Shown: one piece after another, positions 1-6,097 of the stretch
Numbering within the stretch: the first letter of the stretch is position 1
Layout: each line of letters begins with the position of its first letter
Origin: an uncultured Coriobacteriales bacterium
GTDB lineage: Bacteria > Actinomycetota > Coriobacteriia > Coriobacteriales > UMGS124
DNA length: 7,264 bases
Direction: 5' to 3'
Assembly: GCA_934662525.1 (NCBI GenBank)
Contig: CAKUKJ010000109.1
Location: 1 to 7,264, forward strand
Translations under genes and position numbers: made by a program
The notes under the pieces: model-generated
Database searches by the model: none
Told to the model about the DNA's origin: nothing
Seen by the model: only the letters and a program-made list of their open reading frames with translations

Positions 1-1796
1 ACAAGAAGACCAACGCCGCCGTGGCGATGCCGTACCCGTTCCCTTCCGACGGCTCCATCGACCCGGAGATGTTCGGTTCCTACGAGCTGCCCAACGGCGA
101 GACCGCCCGCACCGCGTTCCAGATCATGAAGGAGCACGTGAGCGAGTGGACGCTCGACAAGGCCGCCGAGGTGTGCTGGCTCGAGGCCGACAAGATCGAG
201 GAGGCCATCAAGCTCTACGTGGAGGGCTGCCCCAACGCGGGCGTGTCGCTGGGCGTTGCCACCGACCAGACCATCAATTCCGCGCAGGCCGCCCAGGGCG
301 ACGCCATCCTCGACATCCTCATGGGCTGCATCCGCCAGCCGGGTTCCATCGTGCAGGATCGCCCGTGCTACGTCGAGCCGTGCAACTACGTCGTGCAGCC
401 GTTCGGCCTGCACCATCCCGACCACCCGCTGCGCATGCCTGAGGAAGAGGCCAACGCGCGCCTCGGCTATACCGAGCACAAGGGCCTGGGCCACTGGCTT
501 GCCAGCCACATCCCCACGGTGCTCAAGGCCATCGAGACCGGCGAGCCCTACCGGCCGCGCATCTGGATCGAGCGCTCGGGCAACAAGCTTGCCATGATCG
601 GCAACGCTCAGCGCTTCTACGACGCCATGATGACCACCGAGCTCAACGTGCACATGTACATGCACTGGACCACGACGAGCGTGTGCCTGGCCGACTACGT
701 GCTGCCCACCGCCGAGTGGCTTGAGACCAACTACGCCCAGGACCGCCTGAACACCTACGGCATCCGTCGCGCCTGCACGCAGCTCTACGAGGCCGTGGAC
801 GAGTGCATGCACTGGTCGTGGCTGGCGGCCGGCCTTGCCAAGCGCGGCCACAAGCGCGCCATCGACTCGTTCGACCCCGAGGTGGCCGGCAAGTTCTACG
901 GCACCTACTGGAAGACCTACGAGGAGTACATGGATTACGTGGGCTACTTCGTGGGCAGCTTCTACTACGGCACGGAAGACTGGGACTGGAAGACCTTCGA
1001 GGCGCAGGCCCCCAGCGAGTACCAGACCATCGAGGAGTACGCCGAGAAGTCGTACAACTCGCACCTGTTCACCGACGAGGAGACGGGCCTGCCCGCAGGC
1101 TTCCACACCACCTCCAAGCGCTGCGAGCCCTACTTCGACGGCAACATCCTGCTGGGCCTCACGGGTTCCATCGACGGCACGGGCACCATGGAGCCGGCCA
1201 CCGACGTGTTCCCGCTGTCGAACAACTATAACCCGCTGCCCTACTACCTGGAGCCTTACGAGTCTCCCATCGAGGGCGACCCGGGCTACGACGCGGCCTA
1301 CCCGTATACGCTGACCCAGGGACGCCTGCCCGTGTTCCACCACGGCACCGTGCGCAACAACCCCTGGACGCGCGAGCTCTACCCCGTGCCCGAGACGTGG
1401 ATCAACCCCGAGACGGCGGCCGAGATCGGCGTGGAGGACGGCGACTGGCTGTGGCTCGAGAGCAAGCGCGGACGCACCCAGGGCCTCTGCCGTGTGACGA
1501 AGTCCGTGGCGCCCAAGGTCATCTACCAGGAGCGCTTCTGGTTCCCGGAGCTGCTTGACTCCGACGACCCCAACCGCGCCTGGCAGGCCATGAACATCAA
1601 CCTGCTGACGCAGAACAACGACGAGTGCCCGTTCAATGACGTGTACGGCACCTATGTCCTGCGCGGCATCCAGATCAACATCACCAAGGCCGACTCCGCG
1701 CCCGAGGGCGTGTGGCTCGACCCGACAGACTTCACTCCGTGGCTGCCTGAGCCCTCGGAGAACACCGGAGGAGGTAATGCCGTCTATGCCGCGTAA
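1..1796 (+). CDS. Molybdopterin oxidoreductase catalytic subunit, 5'-truncated by window edge (acetylene hydratase / catechol dehydroxylase-like)
   Basis: The frame is open to the left edge, so the GTG at 21 is internal and the true start lies upstream; about 598 C-terminal residues are visible. The missing part should hold the N-terminal [4Fe-4S] site and the first cofactor-binding segments. Visible landmarks of the DMSO-reductase superfamily are a TDQTINSAQ segment (near 268-294), the DYVLPTAEWLE segment (near 694-726) that usually contacts the pterin region, and a C-terminal molybdopterin-dinucleotide-binding domain: TQGRLPVFHHGTVRNNPW (near 1315-1368), then INPETAAEIGVEDGDWLWLES (near 1402-1464). 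The NPLPYYLEPYESP stretch before this domain and the wording of the C-terminal domain resemble the acetylene hydratase, pyrogallol transhydroxylase and gut catechol dehydroxylase branch. Such enzymes bind bis-MGD and act on small organic substrates; the substrate here is unknown. The gene overlaps the Fe-S subunit gene, so the two are surely co-translated. The family call is firm; the branch is inferred from remembered motif patterns. Confidence 0.9.
   Translation, partial: KKTNAAVAMPYPFPSDGSIDPEMFGSYELPNGETARTAFQIMKEHVSEWTLDKAAEVCWLEADKIEEAIKLYVEGCPNAGVSLGVATDQTINSAQAAQGDAILDILMGCIRQPGSIVQDRPCYVEPCNYVVQPFGLHHPDHPLRMPEEEANARLGYTEHKGLGHWLASHIPTVLKAIETGEPYRPRIWIERSGNKLAMIGNAQRFYDAMMTTELNVHMYMHWTTTSVCLADYVLPTAEWLETNYAQDRLNTYGIRRACTQLYEAVDECMHWSWLAAGLAKRGHKRAIDSFDPEVAGKFYGTYWKTYEEYMDYVGYFVGSFYYGTEDWDWKTFEAQAPSEYQTIEEYAEKSYNSHLFTDEETGLPAGFHTTSKRCEPYFDGNILLGLTGSIDGTGTMEPATDVFPLSNNYNPLPYYLEPYESPIEGDPGYDAAYPYTLTQGRLPVFHHGTVRNNPWTRELYPVPETWINPETAAEIGVEDGDWLWLESKRGRTQGLCRVTKSVAPKVIYQERFWFPELLDSDDPNRAWQAMNINLLTQNNDECPFNDVYGTYVLRGIQINITKADSAPEGVWLDPTDFTPWLPEPSENTGGGNAVYAA
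1767..1774 (+). promoter_or_regulatory. Ribosome binding site for the Fe-S subunit, inside the upstream coding region
   Basis: GGAGGAGG lies within the last codons of the catalytic subunit gene. GGAGG at 1767-1771 is 5 nt from the ATG at 1777, while AGGAGG at 1769-1774 is 11 nt from a second in-frame ATG at 1786. The site therefore supports either start; I prefer 1777 for spacing. Either choice makes the two genes overlap (20 or 11 nt), consistent with translational coupling of the two subunits. Confidence 0.75.
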
Positions 1797-2430
1797 CTGC
1801 CTTATCATCAACCTGGACCGCTGCATCGGCTGCTATAGCTGCGAGTTGGCATGCAAGATGGAGAACGGCATCGCCCTGGGACATCACTGGAACAAGCTGT
1901 ACCAGGTGGAGCCCTTCGGCGAGTTCCCCAACGTCAAGACCTGGTGGCTCTCCAAGCAGTGCCAGCAGTGCTCCGACGCCCCCTGCATGAACGTGTGCCC
2001 CACCGGCGCCTCCTACCGTGACGAGGAGGACGGCGTGGTGCTCGTGAACGAGGAGGCCTGCATCGGCTGCCAGCTGTGCATGGACGCCTGCCCCTACGGC
2101 GTGCGCGACTACAACGACGAGCTGGGCGTCGTGCAGAAGTGCACGCTGTGCAAGGACCTGCGCGAGCAGGGCGAGAAGCCCGCATGCGTGAAGAACTGCC
2201 CGGGCAAGGCTCGCTTCTTCGGCGACCTCGACGACCCCGAGTCCGACGCGAGCAAGGCGCTGGCCGCAGCCGACCCCGAGGCCGTCCACCAGCTGCCCGA
2301 CACCGGCAACGGGCCTCTCACCTGCTACATCCTCTCGCCCAAGTTTGGCGAGTGGCGCTACGACGACTTTGAGGTCACGCTCAACAAGCAGGACAAGTAC
2401 GTGACTACGGAAGGGTCCCTGGACTTCTAG
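1777..2430 (+). CDS. Four-cluster [4Fe-4S] ferredoxin-like electron-transfer subunit (DmsB/PhsB/HybA-type)
   Basis: This 217-residue protein is the electron-transfer partner of the molybdoenzyme encoded just upstream. Four cysteine groups are visible: CIGCYSCELAC (residues 16-26), CQQCSDAPCMNVCP (62-75), CIGCQLCMDACPYG (95-108) and CTLC...C...CP (122-142). This is the usual arrangement for four [4Fe-4S] clusters that carry electrons in single file. There is no signal peptide, so it would either be cytoplasmic or leave the cell piggyback on a Tat-exported catalytic subunit, whose N-terminus is not visible. The length is typical of the DmsB family, with a C-terminal extension (LSPKFGEWRYDDFEV, near 186-200). 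The start overlaps the upstream stop; MPRN at 1786 is an alternative start. No NrfD- or DmsC-like anchor gene follows it. Confidence 0.93.
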   Translation: MPSMPRNCLIINLDRCIGCYSCELACKMENGIALGHHWNKLYQVEPFGEFPNVKTWWLSKQCQQCSDAPCMNVCPTGASYRDEEDGVVLVNEEACIGCQLCMDACPYGVRDYNDELGVVQKCTLCKDLREQGEKPACVKNCPGKARFFGDLDDPESDASKALAAADPEAVHQLPDTGNGPLTCYILSPKFGEWRYDDFEVTLNKQDKYVTTEGSLDF

Positions 2431-2442
2431 GCGCTCGTGCTG

Positions 2443-2544
2443 GGCGGGATTACAGCACAGCATTCGCGGCGTTGGATGGTGGCTCACGTACCATCAGTAC
2501 GCTACGCCACCATCCGCCTTGCGACTGCCGCACTGTGCCCCGCC
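2443..2544. repeat. 102-nt imperfect palindrome downstream of the Fe-S subunit gene
   Basis: Nested complementary blocks lie in order around a central CATCA loop (2492-2496): CGTAC/GTACG (2487-2491 with 2497-2501), GGATGGTGGC/GCCACCATCC (2474-2483 with 2506-2515), GCACAG/CTGTGC (2455-2460 with 2533-2538) and GGCGGG/CCCGCC (2443-2448 with 2539-2544). Internal loops and a 6-nt bulge separate the blocks. It starts 12 nt after the stop codon. There is no T-run after it, so it is not a standard intrinsic terminator. It could stabilise the 3' end of the subunit mRNA, halt transcription by another route, or be a dispersed palindromic repeat or small non-autonomous element. Pairings were read directly; the function is unknown. 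Confidence 0.65.
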
Positions 2545-2582
2545 TGAGGTCAAGGGCAAGGTCAGGGACTTAAGCGCAAAGT

Positions 2583-2611
2583 TTTGGCCAAACGCCTAAA
2601 GGTCCAGGACC
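2583..2611. promoter_or_regulatory. Two short perfect palindromes, possible operator sites
   Basis: TTTGGCCAAA (2583-2592) is a perfect 10-bp palindrome and GGTCCAGGACC (2601-2611) is a perfect 5-1-5 palindrome; their centres are about 18 bp apart, close to two helical turns. They lie between the 102-nt palindrome and the hairpin preceding the chaperone gene, where a promoter for the second transcription unit would be expected. I could not find a convincing -35/-10 pair. Short palindromes arise by chance in GC-rich DNA, so a regulatory role is only a suggestion. Confidence 0.3.
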
Positions 2612-2620
2612 GTGTGTGTT

Positions 2621-2682
2621 CTGCCCAAAGATCGGCGCTGTAGGGGGCAAGGCCGCTTCCTACAGCGCGGTCCTTTGGGCAG
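2621..2682 (+). promoter_or_regulatory. Long hairpin / inverted repeat upstream of the TorD-like gene
   Basis: Two 24-nt arms (2621-2644 and 2659-2682) match at 21 of 24 positions: CTGCCCAAAG and CGCTGTAGG pair perfectly, and only the 5-nt centre carries the three mismatches. In RNA the stem can continue inward through two G-U and two G-C pairs to a 6-nt loop (2649-2654). The structure ends 37 nt before the chaperone start. No T-run follows, so it is not an ordinary terminator. The right arm can also pair with AGGACCG at 2606-2612, which gives a possible alternative fold. It may be a leader-RNA element or a large operator; which is not decidable from sequence. Confidence 0.55.
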
Positions 2683-2719
2683 GGTTAATCGATCGGGTAC
2701 GGGATGAGGAGAGCGCGTC

Positions 2720-3499
2720 ATGATTACCAAGCAGGAGTTTTCCGAGTATTTGCAGGCGAGCGAGCAGACTTACACGTTCCTCTCGCAGATGCTGTTTCGC
2801 GAGCTCAACGAGGACGCCATCGCGGCGCTGAAGGCCCAGGAGTGGCCGCGCGACACGGGCAACGCAACGCTCGACCGCGGGTATGCGCAGGTCAGGCGCT
2901 TCTTCAACTTCGCCTCGGCCGACATCCGCACGCAGCTGGCCGTCGAGTACGCGCGCGTGTTCCTGGCGGCGGGCGTGTTCAGCCGTGAGAAGATGACCGC
3001 CGTGCCTTACGAGTCGGTCTTTACGAGCGAGGAGCACCTCGTGATGGGCGCCTCGCGTGACGATGTCGTGCGCCGCTTTGCAGCCGATGGCTTCAAGGTG
3101 AACCCCGACCTGCACGAGCCCGAGGACCACCTGTCGTTTGAGCTCGAGTATGTCTCGCATATGAGCGGGCGTGCCTTGGAGCTGCTGAGCGCCGGTGACT
3201 CCGAGGCGCTGGCGTCCAACATCGCGCGCCAGGTCGAGTTCATCGACGCGCACCTGCTCAACTGGGTGGGCGACCTCTATGAGACGGCGCGCGAATATGC
3301 CAAGACCACGTTCTACACGGGTATGCTGCTTGTGGCCATGGGCGCGGCCGAGCAGAGCCGCGACCTGCTGGCCGCGGTCGCCGATCAGCTGCAATCCGGT
3401 GAGGGCCTGCCTGAGGAGACGGTGGCGGACGGTTCGCTGCCCCTTGCTGTCGGCTGTGGCGACGGCTCCTCGTTGATGTGCGACGCGGCGGTGGCGTAG
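2720..3499 (+). CDS. TorD/DmsD-family molybdoenzyme maturation chaperone
   Basis: This 259-residue, mostly helical protein carries the family hallmark HEPEDHLSFELEYVSHM (residues 132-148), whose E-P-x-D-H core marks TorD-like chaperones, preceded by the typical VPYESVF segment (95-101). Such proteins bind the apo-catalytic subunit, often at its Tat signal, and hold it ready for molybdenum cofactor insertion, so the natural client is the enzyme encoded upstream. The start is supported by GAGGAG at 2706-2711, 8 nt before the ATG. Residues 225-259 form a low-complexity tail with two cysteines (246 and 254) that seems longer than the usual family end. The gene is separated from the Fe-S subunit gene by 289 nt of structured DNA, so it may have its own promoter, and it is followed after 3 nt by the membrane protein gene. 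Confidence 0.88.
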   Translation: MITKQEFSEYLQASEQTYTFLSQMLFRELNEDAIAALKAQEWPRDTGNATLDRGYAQVRRFFNFASADIRTQLAVEYARVFLAAGVFSREKMTAVPYESVFTSEEHLVMGASRDDVVRRFAADGFKVNPDLHEPEDHLSFELEYVSHMSGRALELLSAGDSEALASNIARQVEFIDAHLLNWVGDLYETAREYAKTTFYTGMLLVAMGAAEQSRDLLAAVADQLQSGEGLPEETVADGSLPLAVGCGDGSSLMCDAAVA

Positions 3500-3502
3500 G
3501 CG

Positions 3503-4234
3503 ATGAACTCGGCAGACCTCGTTGCGCTCCTCATCTCGCTTGTGGTTGCGCTTTTGCTTGCGTTTCCGCTTGCCAAGTCCCTCAAGGCACACCCGCTGCC
3601 GTTTTATCTTGCGGCCTTTGTGGCCGTGGGAGTCTATATCATCGCGGTGGTGACTGGCGTCGACCTCAACAATGTGCGCGGCATCACGTTTGTTTTCCAG
3701 AAGGGGTACCTCTCCTCGATCCTGCTCGGCATCGTGATGTTCACAGGCTGCCTGGACAGCGGCAGCGCCCTTAAGCGCAGGCTGCGCCCGGTGCGCGGCG
3801 AGCTTTCGGTGCTGTCGTTCATCTTCATCCTGGGGCACCTCGCGGTGTTTGTGCCCAGCTACGCGCCGCGCCTGCTCGACGGCTCCCATCTCAAGGCCAA
3901 CGTCGTGGCCTCCATCGCCGTGGCGCTCGTGCTTGGCGTCATCTTCGTCGTGCTCGGCGTGACGTCGTTCAAGACCGTGCGCACCCACATGAACCCCAAG
4001 GTATGGAAGGCGATCCAGCGCTTCTCGTACCTCATGGTCGCCCTCTATATCGTGCATGTCGGGTTTTTCCTGGGCGGCTCGGCGCTCGGAGGCTCGGGCA
4101 GGGGCGTGGCCAGCTTCGCCGTGTATGCGGTGCTCGTGGTTCTCTATGCCGTGCTGCGCATTCGCAAGGCCGTGCGCGACAGCCGGGCATGCGGTCATGT
4201 GACGGCCTGCGAGGAGACGACGCCTGCGGCATAG
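3503..4234 (+). CDS. Small polytopic haem membrane protein, MsrQ/YedZ-like (ferric reductase-like transmembrane domain)
   Basis: This 243-residue protein is almost entirely hydrophobic, with about six or seven membrane segments (near residues 5-23, 33-53, 68-84, 102-120, 134-156, 174-192, 203-220). The order RRLRPVRGELSVLSFIFILGH (92-112) and then TSFKTVRTHMNPKVW with KAIQRFSYL and IVHVGFF (154-189) matches the MsrQ/YedZ pattern, in which an Arg-Arg-x-Leu precedes a helix with a haem histidine and a Trp-Lys-x-x-His precedes a later histidine. Histidines 112 and 185 sit inside helices and could bind one b haem; the histidine expected after Trp-Lys is glutamine here (172). The gene follows the chaperone after 3 nt without a clear ribosome site, suggesting coupling. 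I infer that it passes quinol electrons to the neighbouring molybdoenzyme, but a methionine-sulfoxide or other redox role is possible. No MsrP-like partner is visible. Confidence 0.68.
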   Translation: MNSADLVALLISLVVALLLAFPLAKSLKAHPLPFYLAAFVAVGVYIIAVVTGVDLNNVRGITFVFQKGYLSSILLGIVMFTGCLDSGSALKRRLRPVRGELSVLSFIFILGHLAVFVPSYAPRLLDGSHLKANVVASIAVALVLGVIFVVLGVTSFKTVRTHMNPKVWKAIQRFSYLMVALYIVHVGFFLGGSALGGSGRGVASFAVYAVLVVLYAVLRIRKAVRDSRACGHVTACEETTPAA

Positions 4235-4250
4235 GGATATGTTGGGGGTT

Positions 4251-4267
4251 CGGCCCGGGCGCGGGCC
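4251..4267. other. Short GC-only hairpin after the membrane protein gene
   Basis: GGCCCG (4252-4257) and CGGGCC (4262-4267) are separated by 4 nt, beginning 18 nt after the stop codon. With no following T-run it is at best a weak or factor-dependent terminator, and runs of G and C readily pair by chance. It is the only candidate for ending the chaperone/membrane-protein transcript before the regulator gene. Confidence 0.25.
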
Positions 4268-4286
4268 CGGTGCATCCTCGGCCCTC

Positions 4287-4303
4287 GCACGTATGACACG
4301 TGC
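4287..4303. promoter_or_regulatory. Inverted repeat, possible operator of the LuxR-type regulator gene
   Basis: GCACGT-ATGAC-ACGTGC is a perfect 6-bp inverted repeat with a 5-nt spacer, centred about 112 nt upstream of the regulator start in a 172-nt intergenic region. Dimeric LuxR-type domains bind dyads of about this size, so autoregulation is possible. A weak -10-like TACCAT begins at 4304, but no matching -35 element was found. The dyad is seen directly; binding is inference. Confidence 0.4.
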
Positions 4304-4406
4304 TACCATGCGAATCCGACGTTGTTGCATCGAATTTGCTCGCTTGCCGGCGCGCCGGGCCGGGGCTGCTCGCATCGGTGCGCGCATTGGAGGGGGATGA
4401 GTTGTC

Positions 4407-6017
4407 ATGAGTGGCCGGCACGTGGCTTCAAAATACACCGATGGCATGTATCGTCTTGCCGAGCAGTGGCCTTACCTGCGCTATCTTGGACTGGGTGCCT
4501 GGTGGGCGTGGATTTGGCTGTGCTACTCGGGCACGGGCCTCTACAGCCTGTGGCCTGCCGGCACCACCTCGATCGCCCGGCAGGTCGGCTCCATGTACCT
4601 CTATTCAACGCCCGCCATCATGTGCGTGCTGCTTGTGGCGGCGGCGCTGTGGCGCAAGGCAACGCCCCTGCTTGCAAAGCGCCCCCTGGTGGTCGGCGTG
4701 AGCTGCCTGGGTGTGCTTGGAAGCCTGCTCATCGCGTTCGCGCCGCAGCTGGCCCCCTTCCCCGCGTTCGGGCTGGGGGCGGTTCTCACGGGTGCGGGCA
4801 CCTCGGTGCTTGCGCTCAAGACGGGCGAGGCCTACGGCACCCTTGGCGGCCGCGAGGTGCTTACGGCCGGCTACATCTCGCTGGTGTTTGCGGCGTTCCT
4901 CTATTTCATGGGCATCGGAATACCTCCCACGTGGCAGCCTTTCTTCATCGCATTGATGCCCCTGGTCAGTGCCCTGCTCTTCGCCATGCCCGGAGACGAC
5001 CCCTTCCCGGCCGACGAGCTGCTCGTGGCACGCGAGCACGAGCCGCGCTCTCGGGGGCAGCGTCGCATGCCCGGCATGCGGTCCTACGCGCGCCTCGTCC
5101 TCGCTGCCGCGCTTGTGAGCGTCACGGCGGGCTTTGCGCGCGGCATCGCGTCGGCCTCGATGCCCGACGGCGGCTATGCCCAGACGGGTGCGGTCACGGC
5201 GTTTGCGGTGTGCGCGGCGGCCCTCGTCGTGTGCCTCATGGTCAACTCCGGCGACATCGTGCGCTCGGTGCGGAGCGTCTATGCCCTGCTTGTGGTGCTG
5301 GGCGTCGCCGTCGTCTTCGCGTCGGCGTTTGGCGTCAACCTCGTGTATCTGGGCATCGGCAAAGAGCTCCTGTGGATGATGTTCACCTGCCTCATGGCCT
5401 ACACGGCGTTTCGCTTCGGGTTCTCGCCCGTGCACGCGTTTGGCATCGGCCAGGCCGTCTACCTGGGGTCGAGCGCGGCGTCGTGGGGTCTGGGCATCAC
5501 ATGCGCCGGGTTGCTCGACTCCCCGTCGACCCACCTCGTGGTCACGGCGGCCCTCATGTTCGCCATCGTGGCGCTCTTTGCGTTTGTCTTCACCGACTCC
5601 GACATCAAGTTTATCTTCACGTGGAAGCGCGAAGGCACTGCGTCAGGTCGAGGGGCGGGGGAGGCCCAGCCGCGCGTGGTGGAGGCCCCTGCCGTCGGCA
5701 TGGCGGGCAACCTTTCGGTGTTTGACGGCCCTTCCTGCAGTGACGATTCCGTCTCCGCTTCCGGCGCGGGCGCCGAGCTTCTTGCCCTGGACCCCGCTGC
5801 CTTGGAGCGCGCCATCGCCGCCATTCCTGCCCAGGTAGGCGTGTCGGCCCGCGAGGCCCAGATCATGGCGCTCTTTGCGCAGGGCCGCTCGGCCAACTGG
5901 ATTGCCGAGGACCTTGTCATCTCCAAAAACACCGTGCGCAGCCATATCCGCTCCATCTACACCAAGCTCGACGTCCACTCCCGCAAGGAGCTGCTCGCCA
6001 AGCTCGCGCAGGGGTAG
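4407..6017 (+). CDS. Membrane-embedded LuxR-family transcriptional regulator
   Basis: This 536-residue protein has two parts. Residues 25 to about 396 hold roughly twelve hydrophobic segments (for example 25-41, 64-82, 93-112, 152-171, 228-245, 290-309, 377-396), with a charged loop at 196-225 separating two halves of about six. After a low-complexity linker (about 405-470), residues 477-534 form a GerE/LuxR helix-turn-helix: VSAREAQIMALFAQGRS, then ISKNTVRSHIRSIYTKLDVHSR, the canonical recognition-helix wording. There is no receiver domain, so it should be a one-component regulator that senses a ligand or redox state through its membrane part and binds DNA in the cytoplasm. Regulators of this architecture are common beside molybdoenzyme clusters in Eggerthella. 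The ATG at 4407 has GGAGGG at 4389-4394, a rather long 12-nt spacing. Its likely target is the upstream cluster or itself. Ligand unknown. Confidence 0.9.
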   Translation: MSGRHVASKYTDGMYRLAEQWPYLRYLGLGAWWAWIWLCYSGTGLYSLWPAGTTSIARQVGSMYLYSTPAIMCVLLVAAALWRKATPLLAKRPLVVGVSCLGVLGSLLIAFAPQLAPFPAFGLGAVLTGAGTSVLALKTGEAYGTLGGREVLTAGYISLVFAAFLYFMGIGIPPTWQPFFIALMPLVSALLFAMPGDDPFPADELLVAREHEPRSRGQRRMPGMRSYARLVLAAALVSVTAGFARGIASASMPDGGYAQTGAVTAFAVCAAALVVCLMVNSGDIVRSVRSVYALLVVLGVAVVFASAFGVNLVYLGIGKELLWMMFTCLMAYTAFRFGFSPVHAFGIGQAVYLGSSAASWGLGITCAGLLDSPSTHLVVTAALMFAIVALFAFVFTDSDIKFIFTWKREGTASGRGAGEAQPRVVEAPAVGMAGNLSVFDGPSCSDDSVSASGAGAELLALDPAALERAIAAIPAQVGVSAREAQIMALFAQGRSANWIAEDLVISKNTVRSHIRSIYTKLDVHSRKELLAKLAQG

Positions 6018-6049
6018 GGGAGCGGAGGGGGGTGCAGGACTTACCCATC

Positions 6050-6094
6050 AAAACCCGCCTTGCGGCTTGTACGGGCTGCCGCAAGGCGGGTTTT
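6050..6094. terminator. Bidirectional intrinsic terminator between convergent genes
   Basis: AAAACCCGCCTTGCGGC (6050-6066) and GCCGCAAGGCGGGTTTT (6078-6094) form a perfect 17-bp stem with an 11-nt loop. On the + strand the T tract runs on as TTTTCTTTT to 6099, a strong terminator for the regulator gene ending at 6017. On the - strand the stem ends in TTTT, serving the gene that ends at 6098, where the tail is shorter and termination probably weaker. Confidence 0.93.
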
Positions 6095-6097
6095 CTT

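Noticed and set aside
21..23. GTG as the start of the catalytic subunit
   Set aside because: The frame is open to the window edge, no ribosome site precedes it, and the family needs roughly 200 or more further N-terminal residues for the Fe-S and cofactor-binding segments.
1732..2487. 251-codon open frame on the - strand opposite the Fe-S subunit gene
   Set aside because: It mirrors the cysteine-rich gene, has Ala/Val/His-biased composition, no motif, and runs through the palindrome.
2443..2544. CRISPR array or tRNA in the structured intergenic region
   Set aside because: There are no regularly spaced identical repeats and no cloverleaf or T-loop motif; the structure is a single nested palindrome.
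2660..4447. Long open frame of 595 codons on the - strand opposite the chaperone and membrane protein genes
   Set aside because: It is an antisense shadow in GC-rich DNA: rich in His, Arg and Gly with no domain, while both genes opposite it have clear family motifs.
4322..5725. 467-codon + strand open frame overlapping the regulator gene
   Set aside because: Composition is Arg/Gly/His-rich without any domain; the frame at 4407-6017 encodes membrane segments and a LuxR domain.
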